Positions 1 to 10,184 are shown, numbered from the stretch's first letter. The stretch is 64,000 nucleotides of DNA from an uncultured Sphingorhabdus sp. (GCA_937873665.1 CALMYW010000518.1:1-64000), one strand, 5' to 3'. Notes: generated from the sequence alone by a model not told the origin. Numbers and translations: made by a program.

Positions 1-298
1 CGATCATCCAGGCGGCCATATTGTGGATCGAGATATAGGCGCTGGTCGCGGGGCAACCATAGGCCATCGCCTCCATGATCAACGCCGCTTCAAGCCGACC
101 GAGCCCGATCCCGCCATTCTCTTCGGAGATGTAGATCGCGCCAAAGCCAAGCTCACCCGCCGCCTTCCAGACATCGACCGGATAATGGCTTTTCTCGTCC
201 CACTCGCCTGCAAAGGGTGTGATGCGATCAGCGGTGAACTTGCGCGCCATATCCTGAATGGCAAGCTGGTCTTCGGTAAGGTCAAACTGGTTGGTCAT
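1..298 (-). CDS. Acyl-CoA dehydrogenase (isobutyryl-CoA dehydrogenase-like), N-terminal part
   Basis: The gene starts at 298 and runs off the left edge, so only 99 residues are visible. They begin MTNQFDLTEDQLAIQDMARK and contain AGELGFGAIYISEENGG, the usual N-terminal helical domain of FAD-dependent acyl-CoA dehydrogenases. The start lies three bases after the mmsA stop codon, so the two are almost certainly co-transcribed. From the family and from mmsA next door, I infer the valine-pathway enzyme that oxidises isobutyryl-CoA to methacrylyl-CoA. Other short-chain acyl-CoA dehydrogenases cannot be excluded because the catalytic glutamate lies outside the window. Confidence 0.85.
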   Translation of the reverse strand, partial: MTNQFDLTEDQLAIQDMARKFTADRITPFAGEWDEKSHYPVDVWKAAGELGFGAIYISEENGGIGLGRLEAALIMEAMAYGCPATSAYISIHNMAAWMI

Positions 299-301
299 CG
301 T

Positions 302-1795
302 TTAGCCCATTGTCGGAATGATGAAGGCATTGCTTCCATCGCCGCCGCCATCGGGCCAGCGCGCGGTGACTTTCTTGACCTTGGTCCAGAATTTGATGCC
401 TTCCATGCCATATTGGTCGGTGTCGCCAAAGCCCGAGCGCTTCCAGCCGCCAAAGCTGTGATAGGCGACCGGCACCGGGATTGGCACATTGATACCGACC
501 ATGCCGACATTGACGCGACTGGCAAATTCGCGGGCGGCGTGGCCGTTGCGCGTGAAGATCGCGACGCCATTGCCATATTGATGCTTGCTGGGAAGGCTCA
601 ATGCCTCGTCGAAATCCTTGGCGCGCACCATCTGCAGCACGGGGCCGAAAATCTCTTCCTTATAGCTTTCCATGTCAGTGGTGACATGGTCGAACAGAGT
701 CGGGCCGATGAAATAGCCTTCTTCATGCCCCTGCAGCTTGAAGCCGCGCCCGTCGATGACAAGCTCTGCACCTTCGTCGGCGCATTTCTGGATCCAGCCT
801 TCGACCTTCGCCTTGTGCTGCGCGGTGACAACCGGGCCATAATGCGCCTCATTGTCGGTCGAGATACCGATCTTGAGCGCGTGGATCGCGGGGATCAGCT
901 TCGCCTTCAAGGCTTCGGCGGTGTCATCACCCACCGGCACGACCACGGGCAGCGCCATGCAGCGTTCACCCGCCGAACCGAAGGCAGCGCCGGTCAGGTC
1001 GTTCACCACCTGATCAAGATCAGCATCAGGCATCACAATGCCGTGGTTCTTCGCCCCGCCCATTGCCTGCACGCGCTTTCCGGCAGCCACGCCACGGTTG
1101 TAGACATAGTGCGCAATGTCGGATGAACCCACAAAGCTGACGGCGCTGATCGCCGGATGGTCGAGGATTGCATCCACCATTTCCTTGTCGCCATGCACGA
1201 CCTGGAAAATCCCCTCGGGTATTCCTGCCTCAAGGAACAGTTCGGCCAAGCGATTGGGCACGCTCGGATCACGCTCCGAAGGCTTCAGGATGAACGCATT
1301 GCCGACGCTGGTTGCAACAGCGCCCATCCACAAGGGGATCATCGCGGGGAAGTTAAACGGCGTAATGCCCGCGCCGATGCCCAGCGGTTGGCGCATCGAA
1401 TAGACGTCAATGCCTGGGCCTGCGCCCTGCGTATATTCACCCTTCAGCACATGCGGCAGGCCGCAGCAAAATTCGACAACCTCCAGCCCGCGCTGGATAT
1501 CGCCCTTGCTGTCGGCAATCACCTTGCCATGTTCGGCGCTGAGCATATGCGCCAGCTCATCCATATGCTTTTCAACGAGCGCCTTGAAATCAAACATCAC
1601 GCGCGCACGGCGCTGCGGGTTCATTGCTGCCCATGCCGGTTGTGCGGCCTGTGCAGCGGCAACAGCGCGGTCCAGCACAACTTTGTCACCAAGGGCAACC
1701 CGCCCCTGCACACCGCCATTATTGGGATCCATTATGTCGCTGAACCGCGTAGCCGCAGGCGCACCACCCACAAGGAAATGATCTATCTGACGCAT
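302..1795 (-). CDS. mmsA: Methylmalonate-semialdehyde dehydrogenase (CoA-acylating)
   Basis: This is a 497-residue aldehyde dehydrogenase with the family's usual length. It converts methylmalonate semialdehyde to propionyl-CoA with NAD and CoA, the last part of valine (and thymine) catabolism. The catalytic cysteine is in GSAGERCMA, the signature of the CoA-acylating MmsA/IolA branch. PFNFPAMIPLWM and the EEIFGPVLQ motif near the C-terminus are also present. It lies on the minus strand in a run of five genes reading the same way, directly upstream of an acyl-CoA dehydrogenase, which supports the valine-pathway role. The reading frame is intact. Confidence 0.95.
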   Translation of the reverse strand: MRQIDHFLVGGAPAATRFSDIMDPNNGGVQGRVALGDKVVLDRAVAAAQAAQPAWAAMNPQRRARVMFDFKALVEKHMDELAHMLSAEHGKVIADSKGDIQRGLEVVEFCCGLPHVLKGEYTQGAGPGIDVYSMRQPLGIGAGITPFNFPAMIPLWMGAVATSVGNAFILKPSERDPSVPNRLAELFLEAGIPEGIFQVVHGDKEMVDAILDHPAISAVSFVGSSDIAHYVYNRGVAAGKRVQAMGGAKNHGIVMPDADLDQVVNDLTGAAFGSAGERCMALPVVVPVGDDTAEALKAKLIPAIHALKIGISTDNEAHYGPVVTAQHKAKVEGWIQKCADEGAELVIDGRGFKLQGHEEGYFIGPTLFDHVTTDMESYKEEIFGPVLQMVRAKDFDEALSLPSKHQYGNGVAIFTRNGHAAREFASRVNVGMVGINVPIPVPVAYHSFGGWKRSGFGDTDQYGMEGIKFWTKVKKVTARWPDGGGDGSNAFIIPTMG

Positions 1796-1870
1796 GTCGT
1801 CTCTCTTCTCATATGACTCAATGGTGCCGCCTTAGTGCAAATGCCTTGGCGGCTAAAGGGGAAGTGTCGT

Positions 1871-3109
1871 TTATGCTTCGAGCAGGTCTTTGAGCGGGAC
1901 CGAGCTATCGGCCAAGCGCTCTGCTGCGATAGTGGCCCCTGCTTCGACCAGCTTGCGGCCTTGCACATAATCCTTGACCATATTGACGCAATCGAGCGCG
2001 ATGACTTTGCCATCCTTCAGGTAAATGACCGAAAAGCTGCGTGTCGCCGGATCGCCGCGTAGCACGGTGGCATCATGCCCGGTAGACAGGCCCACAGTCT
2101 GCAATTTCAGGTCATATTGGTTCGACCAGAACCAGGGCGTCGCCTTGTAAGGCTGTGGGTCTGCGCTGCAGATCGTCTTCGCCGCGACGGTGGCCTGATC
2201 ATTGGCATTCTGCACCGATTCCAGCCGGATTATTGCCCCGCCTGCGAAACTATTGGCATGCGCGGCGCAATCGCCGATGGCATAGATGTCGGGAAGGCTG
2301 GTGCGGCAATATTCGTCCACCTCTATGCCATTGCCACCTTTAGCGCCCGCAGCCAGCAGCGGTTCAACCGAGGGAATGATGCCAATCCCGACAATGACCA
2401 TCTGCGCCGGTATGACGGAGCCATCAGCTAGCCGCACGCCGGTTACGTTTCCGTCTTCGCCCTCAAGCGCATCGATGGATACACCTGTGCGAAGATCAAC
2501 GCCATGGGCGCGATGTTCGGTCTCATAAAATTCCGAAAGTTCGGGCCCTGCAACACGCGCCAGCACACGCGGCAAAGCTTCAAGCAGCACAACCTTCTTG
2601 CCCAGTTTGGTGAGCACCGCCGCTGCTTCAAGCCCGATATAGCCACCGCCAATCACGACTACCTGCTCGACCCCGGTCAGTTCGGCCATGATCGCATCGG
2701 CATCGGCCCGGTTGCGCACGCAATGTACGCCCTTCAGCTCACCACCCAGCAGCGGCAAGCGGCGCGGGTCGCCGCCTGCGGCCCAAATCAGCGATTCATA
2801 GGAACGCTCGGTTCCATCATCGAGCTTCACAGTCTTCGCGGCAGGATCGACAGCCTCAACCGAACGGCCCAGCAACAGATCGACCTGCTTTTCCTGCCAA
2901 AAGGCGCGCGGACGGATGTAGATGCGTTCAAATTCCTTCTCGCCCGCCATATATTCTTTTGAGAGCGGCGGGCGTTCGTAAGGCGGTTCTTCCTCGCGCC
3001 CGATTATCGTTACCGGACCGGCATAGCCATTCTGCCGCAGCGCAATCGCCGCCTGCGCGCCTCCATGGCCGCCACCCACTATGATTACGCCTGCACCCTG
3101 CCCCGTCAT
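1871..3109 (-). CDS. FAD-dependent NAD(P)H-ferredoxin/rubredoxin reductase
   Basis: This 412-residue flavoprotein is of the putidaredoxin-reductase type. The N-terminal FAD dinucleotide fold is [14 protein letters not shown], followed by [14 protein letters not shown]. The NAD(P)H-binding fold is [13 protein letters not shown] at about residue 150. The second FAD site ends in YAIGDCA, and a C-terminal reductase domain follows. Such enzymes pass electrons from NADH to a [2Fe-2S] ferredoxin serving a cytochrome P450 or a Rieske oxygenase. No ferredoxin or oxygenase gene is in view, so the partner is unknown. The gene lies between mmsA and the MaoC gene on the same strand. Confidence 0.88.
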   Translation of the reverse strand: MTGQGAGVIIVGGGHGGAQAAIALRQNGYAGPVTIIGREEEPPYERPPLSKEYMAGEKEFERIYIRPRAFWQEKQVDLLLGRSVEAVDPAAKTVKLDDGTERSYESLIWAAGGDPRRLPLLGGELKGVHCVRNRADADAIMAELTGVEQVVVIGGGYIGLEAAAVLTKLGKKVVLLEALPRVLARVAGPELSEFYETEHRAHGVDLRTGVSIDALEGEDGNVTGVRLADGSVIPAQMVIVGIGIIPSVEPLLAAGAKGGNGIEVDEYCRTSLPDIYAIGDCAAHANSFAGGAIIRLESVQNANDQATVAAKTICSADPQPYKATPWFWSNQYDLKLQTVGLSTGHDATVLRGDPATRSFSVIYLKDGKVIALDCVNMVKDYVQGRKLVEAGATIAAERLADSSVPLKDLLEA

Positions 3110-3130
3110 TACACCCTCGCTAAAACAGAC

Positions 3131-3583
3131 TTATTGCGGCTTCTTGCGTTGCAAGCCCGAACGTTTGCAGGTCGCGACCGTCTCGCCCCGCTGGTTGAAC
3201 GCTTCATGCAAGAAAGTGACGATGCCAGCATCAGGCCGCGAACGCGATTCCCGCAATTCGATGACCGTCGTTTTGATGTTCAGCGTATCGCCGATGAACA
3301 CCGGTTTGGGAAAACGCACTTCATCCCATCCCAGATTGGCCACTGCAGTACCCAATGTGGTATCACCGACGGAAATCCCTACCATCAGCCCCAATGTGAA
3401 GCAGCTGTTGACGATCCGCGTGCCATAGTCGCTGCCCTTCATATATTCCTCATCGAGGTGAAGCTGCGCCGGGTTGTGCGTCATCGTGCTGAAAAGCAGA
3501 TTATCGGTCTCGGTCACCGTCCGCCGGATCGGGTGATCGAAAGTCTGACCGACGCTCAGTTCGTCGAACCAAAGTCCTGCCAT
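3131..3583 (-). CDS. MaoC family dehydratase
   Basis: This is a 150-residue hot-dog-fold protein beginning MAGLWFDELSVGQTF. I chose this methionine over one 11 codons upstream because MaoC domains begin near here. The hydratase region NPAQLHLDEEYM and the substrate-tunnel motif GDTLNIKTTV are visible. MaoC enzymes hydrate trans-enoyl-CoA esters. Next to a CitE-like CoA-ester lyase, the pair resembles a mesaconyl-CoA hydratase or methylmalyl-CoA lyase arrangement, but the exact substrate is not shown by the sequence. It is on the same strand as its neighbours and only 21 bases from the reductase gene. Confidence 0.88.
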   Translation of the reverse strand: MAGLWFDELSVGQTFDHPIRRTVTETDNLLFSTMTHNPAQLHLDEEYMKGSDYGTRIVNSCFTLGLMVGISVGDTTLGTAVANLGWDEVRFPKPVFIGDTLNIKTTVIELRESRSRPDAGIVTFLHEAFNQRGETVATCKRSGLQRKKPQ

Positions 3584-3654
3584 GGAAAGGCTCCCTTCTC
3601 GCTGCGCCGAAACCACAAACTGGCCACGAAAGCCAGCGCTAAAAGCGGAAGGCG

Positions 3655-4530
3655 CTACTCATCAACTTGCGCCAGCAATTGCTGCGCGCGCGAGAGGAAT
3701 GGGCGGTCGAGCATCCCACCTTTCCAGCCGATCGTTCCCAAACCGGGGTTGGCAGCAAACAGCGCCACAATTTCGCGCGCTTCGGCGATTTCTTCAGCAC
3801 TTGGTGTAAAGGCAGCATTGATGACTTCGACCTGAGCCGGATGGATCGCAAGCATGCCGCGATAGCCATCGCGCCGCACCTTTTGTGCACGCAGGCGGAG
3901 TGCTTCGAGATCCTTGAAATCGGCACAGATCGTCTCGATCGCCGGAACCCCAGCGGTCGCCGCGCCCAGCAAGGTCAGGCTGCGCGCCAGTTCGAAAGTG
4001 AAGGAATAGCTGCCGTCGGCATTGCGGTTTGAATTCGCCCCAACCGAATCCGCCAGATCCTCTGCTCCCCAGGTAAGAGCAGCTAAGCGTGGCGCACTCT
4101 TATAGTCACCAGTATGGAACATGGCTTCAGCGGTTTCGGTCGCCAACACGATAACCGGCGTCGCCCCCCGCTCGAAGCCCTGCGCCGCCTCAAATGCCAT
4201 CAGATAGTGATCGAGCAGCTCAACATCCTGCCGCCCATAGACTTTGGGCAGCATGATCCCACCGGGGTGCGCCGGCATGATGGCCACCAGATCGTCCAGC
4301 GTGTGTGGCCCATCTAGCGGGTTGACCCGCACCCAGATGCGCTCCCGTGAGATCGAATGAGCGAGCAGGAAATCATGCACCTGCTGGCGGGCAAGTGGCT
4401 TGTTTTCGGTCGCCACTGCATCTTCAAGATCGAGCAGGATAATATCGGCAGGCCCTTCGAGCGCCTTTGCCATTTTCCGTTCGCTGTCGCCGGGGGCAAA
4501 TAACCAGGAACGCATCTTCAAATTTGCCAC
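3655..4530 (-). CDS. HpcH/HpaI aldolase, CitE-like CoA-ester lyase
   Basis: This 291-residue TIM-barrel lyase belongs to the citrate-lyase-beta/malyl-CoA-lyase family. Visible motifs are RSWLFAPGDSERK at the N-terminus, ADIILLDLEDAV with the metal-binding acidic residues, the arginine region IWVRVNPLDG, and AIHPAQVEVINAAF near the C-terminus. I prefer a GTG start at 4530 because GGGGAAA lies about 6-9 bases before it. An ATG at 4515 and a longer ATG start at 4584 are alternatives. The family cleaves (S)-malyl-, citramalyl- or methylmalyl-CoA. The adjoining MaoC hydratase suggests a two-step hydration and cleavage of an unsaturated CoA-ester. Confidence 0.88.
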   Translation of the reverse strand: MANLKMRSWLFAPGDSERKMAKALEGPADIILLDLEDAVATENKPLARQQVHDFLLAHSISRERIWVRVNPLDGPHTLDDLVAIMPAHPGGIMLPKVYGRQDVELLDHYLMAFEAAQGFERGATPVIVLATETAEAMFHTGDYKSAPRLAALTWGAEDLADSVGANSNRNADGSYSFTFELARSLTLLGAATAGVPAIETICADFKDLEALRLRAQKVRRDGYRGMLAIHPAQVEVINAAFTPSAEEIAEAREIVALFAANPGLGTIGWKGGMLDRPFLSRAQQLLAQVDE

Positions 4531-4740
4531 AGTCTGTTTCCCCTGCCGACTTATAACTTCAAATCGGCCCCTAACACCCAGCATTACGGCTTATCAAGTT
4601 CCGCGAAAAGCACACCCGAATGCCGGCTGCCGCATCCTTAGCAAAACCCCAGCTACCAAATCGACAACCGATTCTTCCTAGAGCGCCTGAAGAATCTGTG
4701 TAGTGCAACGCGAAATATAATTCAGGAATGCCTTTTCCCC

Positions 4741-5646
4741 ATGACCCGAAATTTAACGCATCTCGAACGGCTCGAAGCTGAAAGCATACACATCATGCGC
4801 GAAGTGGTAGCCGAAGCTGAAAAGCCGGTGATGCTTTACTCGGTCGGTAAAGACAGCGCAGTGATGCTGCATCTGGCGCGAAAGGCATTCTACCCCTCGC
4901 CGCCGCCCTTCCCGCTGCTGCACGTCGATACCACCTGGAAATTCCAGGAAATGTACAAGCTGCGCGACCGGATGGCGCAGGAAAGCGGTATGGAGCTTCT
5001 GGTCTATCAGAACCCCGAAGCCAAGGAGCGCGGCATCAACCCGTTCGACCATGGCCCTCTTCATACCGATATGTGGAAGACCGAAGGGCTGAAGCAGGCG
5101 CTGGATCTTTACGGCTTTGACGCCGCCTTTGGCGGTGCACGGAGAGACGAGGAAAAGAGCCGCGCAAAGGAACGTATATTCTCCTTCCGAACTGCCACCC
5201 ATGGCTGGGATCCGAAGAACCAACGCCCCGAATTGTGGAACCTCTATAATGCCAAGAAGGCCAAAGGGGAGAGCATCCGCATCTTCCCGATCTCGAACTG
5301 GACCGAACTCGATATCTGGCAGTATATCCATTTGAACGATATCCCCATTGTACCGCTTTATTTCAGCGCCAAACGCCCGACCGTCGAGCGCGACGGTTTG
5401 CTGCTGATGGTGGATGACGAGCGTTTCCCGTTGCAGGAAGGCGAAGTGCCGGTTGAACGCTCCATCCGCTTCCGCACGCTTGGCTGTTATCCTCTGACGG
5501 GAGCAGTCGAGAGCGAAGCCAGAACACTGCCCGAAGTCATCCAGGAAATGCTGCTCACCACGACCAGTGAAAGGCAGGGGCGCATTATCGACAAAGATGG
5601 CGGCGATGCGTCGATGGAGAAAAAGAAGCAGGAGGGGTATTTCTGA
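4741..5646 (+). CDS. cysD: Sulfate adenylyltransferase subunit 2
   Basis: This 301-residue PAPS-reductase-fold ATP pyrophosphatase is the catalytic small subunit of ATP sulfurylase, which makes adenylylsulfate from ATP and sulfate. The ATP PP-motif is [17 protein letters not shown] at about residue 38. [16 protein letters not shown] and [15 protein letters not shown] are typical CysD segments. Its TGA stop overlaps the ATG of cysNC by one base, so translation is coupled. About 210 bases separate it from the divergent CoA-lyase gene, leaving room for its promoter. Confidence 0.97.
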   Translation: MTRNLTHLERLEAESIHIMREVVAEAEKPVMLYSVGKDSAVMLHLARKAFYPSPPPFPLLHVDTTWKFQEMYKLRDRMAQESGMELLVYQNPEAKERGINPFDHGPLHTDMWKTEGLKQALDLYGFDAAFGGARRDEEKSRAKERIFSFRTATHGWDPKNQRPELWNLYNAKKAKGESIRIFPISNWTELDIWQYIHLNDIPIVPLYFSAKRPTVERDGLLLMVDDERFPLQEGEVPVERSIRFRTLGCYPLTGAVESEARTLPEVIQEMLLTTTSERQGRIIDKDGGDASMEKKKQEGYF

Positions 5647-7550
5647 TGGACCCCGTCTACAAAACCGACGCGCTGATTGCCGAGGATATCGACGCTTATC
5701 TGGAACAGCACCAGCATAAAAGCCTGTTGCGGTTCATCACTTGTGGTTCGGTCGATGACGGCAAATCAACGCTGATCGGTCGATTGCTCTATGACAGCAA
5801 GATGATCTTCGAGGATCAACTCGATGCTTTGCAGGCCGACAGCAAGCGCGTCGGCACGCAGGGGCAGGAAATCGACTTTGCGCTGCTGGTTGATGGCCTT
5901 GCCGCCGAACGCGAACAGGGCATCACCATAGATGTCGCCTACCGCTTCTTCGCGACCGAAAAGCGCAAGTTCATCGTCGCCGATTGCCCGGGCCACGAAC
6001 AATATACCCGCAACATGTTCACCGGCGCTTCGACCGCAGATCTTGCCGTCATCCTGATCGACGCGCGCAAGGGCGTGCTCGTGCAAACCCGGCGGCACAG
6101 CTATTTGTGCAACCTCATCGGCATCAAAAATATCGTGCTGGCCGTCAACAAGATGGACCTGATCGATTATGATCAAGCCAGATATGATGCCATTGTCGCA
6201 GACTATGCCGCTTTTGCAGCGGAAATCGGCATCAAGAACTTCACACCGATGCCTATATCAGGCTTCAAGGGTGACAATATCACCGCGAACAGTGCGAATA
6301 CGCCGTGGTATGACGGAAAGCCGCTGATCGAGCATCTGGAAACGGTCGAAATCGATAACACAACCGACCAGATGAAGCCGTTTCGCCTGCCCGTCCAATG
6401 GGTCAATCGCCCCAATCTGGACTTCCGCGGTTTTTCCGGCCTGATTTCTGGGGGGTCAGTCAAGCCGGGCGATGCCATTCGCGTTCTTCCCGGGGGCAAA
6501 ACCTCAACGATCGCGAAAATCGTAACGCTTGAAGGCGAACTGGATGAGGCCGTCGCAGGTCAATCGGTCACATTGTGCTTTGCAAATGAGGTCGATTGTT
6601 CGCGCGGAAATGTGATTGCCACAGCGGATAACCCTCCCGAAGTCTCGGACCAGTTCGAGGCAACGATTGTCTGGATGGACGATGATGCGCTGCATGTCGG
6701 TCGGTCTTATTGGCTGAAGCTCGGCACCCAGACAGTTTCCGCAACAGTACAGCAGCCAAAATACACCATCAATGTCAATACGATGGACCACCTTGCTGCC
6801 AAAACACTTGAATTGAATGCGATTGGCGTTGCGGAGCTGGCGACCGACAAACCCATCGTGTTTGAGGCTTATGCGGACAGCCGGACTCTCGGCGGCTTCA
6901 TTTTGATCGATAAGATCACCAACCGCACGGTTGGCGCTGGCATGTTGCACTTCTCATTGCGGCGCGCCCAAAATGTCCATTGGCAACCCACCGACATAAG
7001 CCGCGAAGACCATTCCTCGCTCAAAAACCAGAAACCACGGGTTCTTTGGTTCACTGGGCTTTCGGGTTCGGGTAAATCGACAATCGCGAATGAAGTTGAA
7101 AAGCAGCTTCACCTCATGAACAGGCACACCTTCTTGCTCGATGGCGATAATGTCCGTCATGGTCTGAATCGCGACCTGGGCTTTACCGAGGCCGACCGCA
7201 TCGAAAACATCCGACGCGTTGGCGAAGTGGCCAAGCTGATGGCGGACGCCGGCTTGATCGTGCTAACGGCCTTTATCAGCCCGTTCCGCGCTGAGCGCGA
7301 CATGGTGCGCAAGATGTTGCCCGAAGGCGAGTTTATCGAGATTTTCGTCGATACTCCGCTAGAAGTAGCCGAAGCCCGCGACGTCAAAGGCCTCTATAAG
7401 AAGGCGCGATCTGGTCAGCTCAAAAACTTCACCGGTATCGATAGCCCTTATGAGGCACCGGAAAATCCGGAGATTCGCGTCAACACGGTCGAAATGACAC
7501 CTGCCGAGGCAGCCGAGCATATCATCCGCAAACTGTTGCCGCTAAAGTAA
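5646..7550 (+). CDS. cysNC: Bifunctional sulfate adenylyltransferase subunit 1 / adenylylsulfate kinase
   Basis: This 634-residue fusion carries a GTPase ATP-sulfurylase subunit (CysN) and an APS kinase (CysC). The G motifs [20 protein letters not shown] and NKMD are present in the first ~200 residues, followed by elongation-factor-like beta-barrels. The kinase starts near residue 455 with P-loop GLSGSGKST and contains [15 protein letters not shown]. It couples GTP hydrolysis to adenylylsulfate synthesis and then phosphorylates this to PAPS. It overlaps cysD upstream and is followed four bases later by cysQ. The fusion is common in proteobacteria, and nothing in the frame is broken. Confidence 0.97.
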   Translation: MDPVYKTDALIAEDIDAYLEQHQHKSLLRFITCGSVDDGKSTLIGRLLYDSKMIFEDQLDALQADSKRVGTQGQEIDFALLVDGLAAEREQGITIDVAYRFFATEKRKFIVADCPGHEQYTRNMFTGASTADLAVILIDARKGVLVQTRRHSYLCNLIGIKNIVLAVNKMDLIDYDQARYDAIVADYAAFAAEIGIKNFTPMPISGFKGDNITANSANTPWYDGKPLIEHLETVEIDNTTDQMKPFRLPVQWVNRPNLDFRGFSGLISGGSVKPGDAIRVLPGGKTSTIAKIVTLEGELDEAVAGQSVTLCFANEVDCSRGNVIATADNPPEVSDQFEATIVWMDDDALHVGRSYWLKLGTQTVSATVQQPKYTINVNTMDHLAAKTLELNAIGVAELATDKPIVFEAYADSRTLGGFILIDKITNRTVGAGMLHFSLRRAQNVHWQPTDISREDHSSLKNQKPRVLWFTGLSGSGKSTIANEVEKQLHLMNRHTFLLDGDNVRHGLNRDLGFTEADRIENIRRVGEVAKLMADAGLIVLTAFISPFRAERDMVRKMLPEGEFIEIFVDTPLEVAEARDVKGLYKKARSGQLKNFTGIDSPYEAPENPEIRVNTVEMTPAEAAEHIIRKLLPLK

Positions 7551-7554
7551 GTCA

Positions 7555-8289
7555 ATGACCGACGCCGAACTTGCCGCCCATCTGGCCCATATCGCTGGCC
7601 GACTCCTGCTCGAAGTCCGCGATTCCGGCCTCATAACCGGCAAGGAGTTGGGCGATGCGGGAGATAAGACGGCCAACCAGTTTCTCGTGGCGGCCCTACG
7701 CCAACAGCGCCCCGACGACGGTTTGCTGTCCGAAGAGGAAAAGGACAGTCCCGAACGGTTGAATAAATCACGGGTCTGGATTGTCGATCCCGTCGACGGC
7801 ACGCGCGAATATGGCGAAGCGCGCTCGGATTGGGCGGTGCATGTCGGCCTCGCCATAGATGGCAAGCCTGAAATCGGTGCGGTAGGGCTTCCTGGCTTGG
7901 GTGTCATATTACGAACCGACACGCCCGCTGCACTTCCGGAAGCGGCGGCAAAACCGCGTATGGTCGTCAGCCGAACGCGCCCTGCCAAAGAGGCTGTTGC
8001 GGTGGCCGAACAGATCGGCGCAGAACTTGTCCCGATGGGCAGCGCAGGTGCAAAAGCAATGTCCATTGTGCGCGGCGAGGCCGAAATTTACCTCCACACC
8101 GGTGGCCAATATGAATGGGATAGCTGCGCCCCCGCAGCCGTTGCCGTTGCGCACGGGCTTCACGTCAGCCGTGTCGACGGAAGTCCGCTAATCTACAACC
8201 AGCAGGACGTTTATATGCCAGACCTGCTAATCTGCCGTCCCGAATGGGCTGATCGCGTGTTGCAGATTGTCGGCCAGCTAGATTATTAA
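7555..8289 (+). CDS. cysQ: 3'(2'),5'-bisphosphate nucleotidase CysQ
   Basis: This 244-residue member of the inositol-monophosphatase-like family removes the 3'-phosphate from PAP (and PAPS), the by-product of PAPS reduction. Metal-binding motifs are visible: LLSEEEKD at about residue 56 and the signature DPVDGTREY at about residue 80. The second signature is QYEWDSCAPAAV near residue 185. It begins four bases after cysNC, so cysD-cysNC-cysQ form one operon for sulfate activation and its recycling. Confidence 0.93.
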   Translation: MTDAELAAHLAHIAGRLLLEVRDSGLITGKELGDAGDKTANQFLVAALRQQRPDDGLLSEEEKDSPERLNKSRVWIVDPVDGTREYGEARSDWAVHVGLAIDGKPEIGAVGLPGLGVILRTDTPAALPEAAAKPRMVVSRTRPAKEAVAVAEQIGAELVPMGSAGAKAMSIVRGEAEIYLHTGGQYEWDSCAPAAVAVAHGLHVSRVDGSPLIYNQQDVYMPDLLICRPEWADRVLQIVGQLDY

Positions 8290-8323
8290 AGCTATCGTTT
8301 GGCCATTTGCTAAAACCGTAGTG

Positions 8324-8374
8324 CTGAGCCTGTCGAAGCACGCCCAGCCGACAAATGCCCTTCGACAGGCTCAG
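8324..8374. repeat. Dispersed palindrome between convergent genes
   Basis: Two 15-base arms, CTGAGCCTGTCGAAG at 8324-8338 and its exact reverse complement at 8360-8374, flank a 21-base spacer. The element sits between the convergent cysQ and acyl-CoA synthetase genes. It could fold in RNA and act as a bidirectional terminator, but there is no T-tract. The same short sequence is, from general knowledge, a frequent intergenic repeat in sphingomonad genomes. Only one copy is in this window. Confidence 0.7.
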
Positions 8375-8415
8375 GGCTATGGTGAAATTTCAAGCCAATC
8401 CGACGGCGCAATGGC

Positions 8416-10035
8416 TCAACTGACTGCAAAAGCCTCGGCTGCTCGACGCTTCACTTCGGCGTAGTCCATTTTTCCATTCGGCGCGCGGGGAACCGTATCG
8501 ACGAACAGAAGGTGGCGCGGTGCTTTATAGTGCGCCAGTTCGCCGCGCACATGGTCAATCAAATCCCTCTGGTCGATCACAGCACCCGGTTTGAGCGAAG
8601 CAACAGCCGCGACGCGTTCGCCAAAGCGTGGATCGGGCAGACCGCATACAGCGGCATCAACAACAGCAGGATGCCGCTTCAATGCCTCTTCCACCTCTTC
8701 CGGGAACACCTTTTCGCCACCTGTGTTGATGCATTGCGATCCCCGGCCGAGCAAGGTTAGCGACCCATCTTCATTCACCAACGCCCAGTCGCCCGGGACT
8801 GACCAGCGCTGACCTTCGATGGTCAGGAAAGTGGACGCCGATTTGACCGGGTCCTTATAATAGCCGACCGGGATAAAACCGCCCACCGCAACGCGACCGC
8901 GAACGCCGGAACCTGGCTGAACGCGATTGCCATCCTCGTCAAAGACAGCACAGTCCTCACCCAGCGCAAACTCGGCGGTGTGCACGGTTTCTGCCGCCGT
9001 GGTAACCGATGTGCCCAGCCCAAGCGCTTCGGAAGAGCTGAACGCATCCATCAACGCCGCCTGCGGCATGTGCCGTAACAGTCCGCGCTTGTTCTCCTCA
9101 TTCCACATCGCGCCGGATGAGGTGAAGAACAGCACCGATTTCAGATCCCACCTGCCCGGATCGGCATCGAGGGCATCGAGCAGCGGCTGTGCAAAAGGTT
9201 GACCCACAATGATGATCCAGGTCGCCTGCCATTTCTCGGCCAGGTTCCAGCTTTCGACCGCATCGAAATGGTCAGGCCGGTTGAGCAGCACAGTGCCCCC
9301 CGCCGAAAATGCAGCAAAAGCGGAAAGCAGACCCGTTCCATGCATCAATGGCGGCCCGATCAGCATGCGCACGGGAATGGGAAACTCCAGCGCGCGCTGA
9401 CCCGACTGGTCCGGGCTATCCATAGGTCCGATGCCAAGCAAGGGGTTGGAACCATAACCACCCTTTCCGATCAGATCACCCTGCCGCCACATCACCGCCT
9501 TGGGCATGCCCGTCGTGCCGCCGGTATAGATGAACATCTGGTCTTCGCTGCTTCGAGGGCCATTGCCTTCCGGCGGGCTATCGGCGGGTGCAATATCGGA
9601 ATAGGGCACCGCCCATTGTGGAACCGGGTAACCGGCACGCTCGATCGCTATCCAGAGCTTAACACCGGGTAACCGATCCCGAATGGCATCGATTTTCTCG
9701 GCATAGACTGTTTCAAACAGCACCGCCTCCGCATCGCCATTTTCGAACAAATAGGCCAGTTCTTCATTGCCATAGCGATAGTTGACATTGAACGGCACAA
9801 GGCTCGCCTTGAACGCCGCATAGGTGCCAATCAGATATTCAGGGCAGTTGCGCGCATAGACCGCTACTTTCGCCTGCCGACCCAAACCGCCATCAACCAG
9901 ATAGGCAGCCAGACCGTTTGCCGCCCGATCGAACTCTTGCCAGCTCATGACCAAATCTTGCTGCACAATGGCAGGTTTTTCGGGGATTGCCGCCGCAATC
10001 GATTCCCACATTGAAGCATAGGTCCATTCGGTCAT
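8416..10035 (-). CDS. Acyl-CoA synthetase (AMP-forming, FadD-like)
   Basis: This 539-residue ANL-superfamily ligase activates a carboxylic acid with ATP and joins it to CoA. I chose the start at 10035 (MTEWTYASMWESIAAAIPEK) because GAGGAGAG lies just upstream; a start 44 codons earlier has no such site. The P-loop is YTGGTTGMPKAVMW at about residue 170. The hinge and adenine region is LTLLGRGSQCINTGGEKVFP, and the catalytic lysine is in APNGKMDY near the C-terminus. The substrate is not evident. It is convergent with cysQ and divergent from the GH3 gene. Confidence 0.92.
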   Translation of the reverse strand: MTEWTYASMWESIAAAIPEKPAIVQQDLVMSWQEFDRAANGLAAYLVDGGLGRQAKVAVYARNCPEYLIGTYAAFKASLVPFNVNYRYGNEELAYLFENGDAEAVLFETVYAEKIDAIRDRLPGVKLWIAIERAGYPVPQWAVPYSDIAPADSPPEGNGPRSSEDQMFIYTGGTTGMPKAVMWRQGDLIGKGGYGSNPLLGIGPMDSPDQSGQRALEFPIPVRMLIGPPLMHGTGLLSAFAAFSAGGTVLLNRPDHFDAVESWNLAEKWQATWIIIVGQPFAQPLLDALDADPGRWDLKSVLFFTSSGAMWNEENKRGLLRHMPQAALMDAFSSSEALGLGTSVTTAAETVHTAEFALGEDCAVFDEDGNRVQPGSGVRGRVAVGGFIPVGYYKDPVKSASTFLTIEGQRWSVPGDWALVNEDGSLTLLGRGSQCINTGGEKVFPEEVEEALKRHPAVVDAAVCGLPDPRFGERVAAVASLKPGAVIDQRDLIDHVRGELAHYKAPRHLLFVDTVPRAPNGKMDYAEVKRRAAEAFAVS

Positions 10036-10148
10036 CGCAATTCTCTCCTCATCCTTAGGTCCAATCGTATTGGCAAAGAGGAACACGTCAAGTGTAGCCG
10101 CCGACGATCCAACAGTTTTGATTTTCGCTTGCGTTTTTGAACTTGTTA

Positions 10149-10162
10149 TGAGAACGTTCACA
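10149..10162. promoter_or_regulatory. Candidate LacI-family operator upstream of GH3 gene
   Basis: TGAGAACGTTCACA lies 22 bases before the GH3 start codon. It has the central CpG and the TG...CA ends expected of LacI/GalR-family operators (AACGTT core). A LacI-type regulator is encoded in the same locus. Binding is inferred, not shown. Confidence 0.5.
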
Positions 10163-10184
10163 TGCATATTATGGGAGGAAATTG

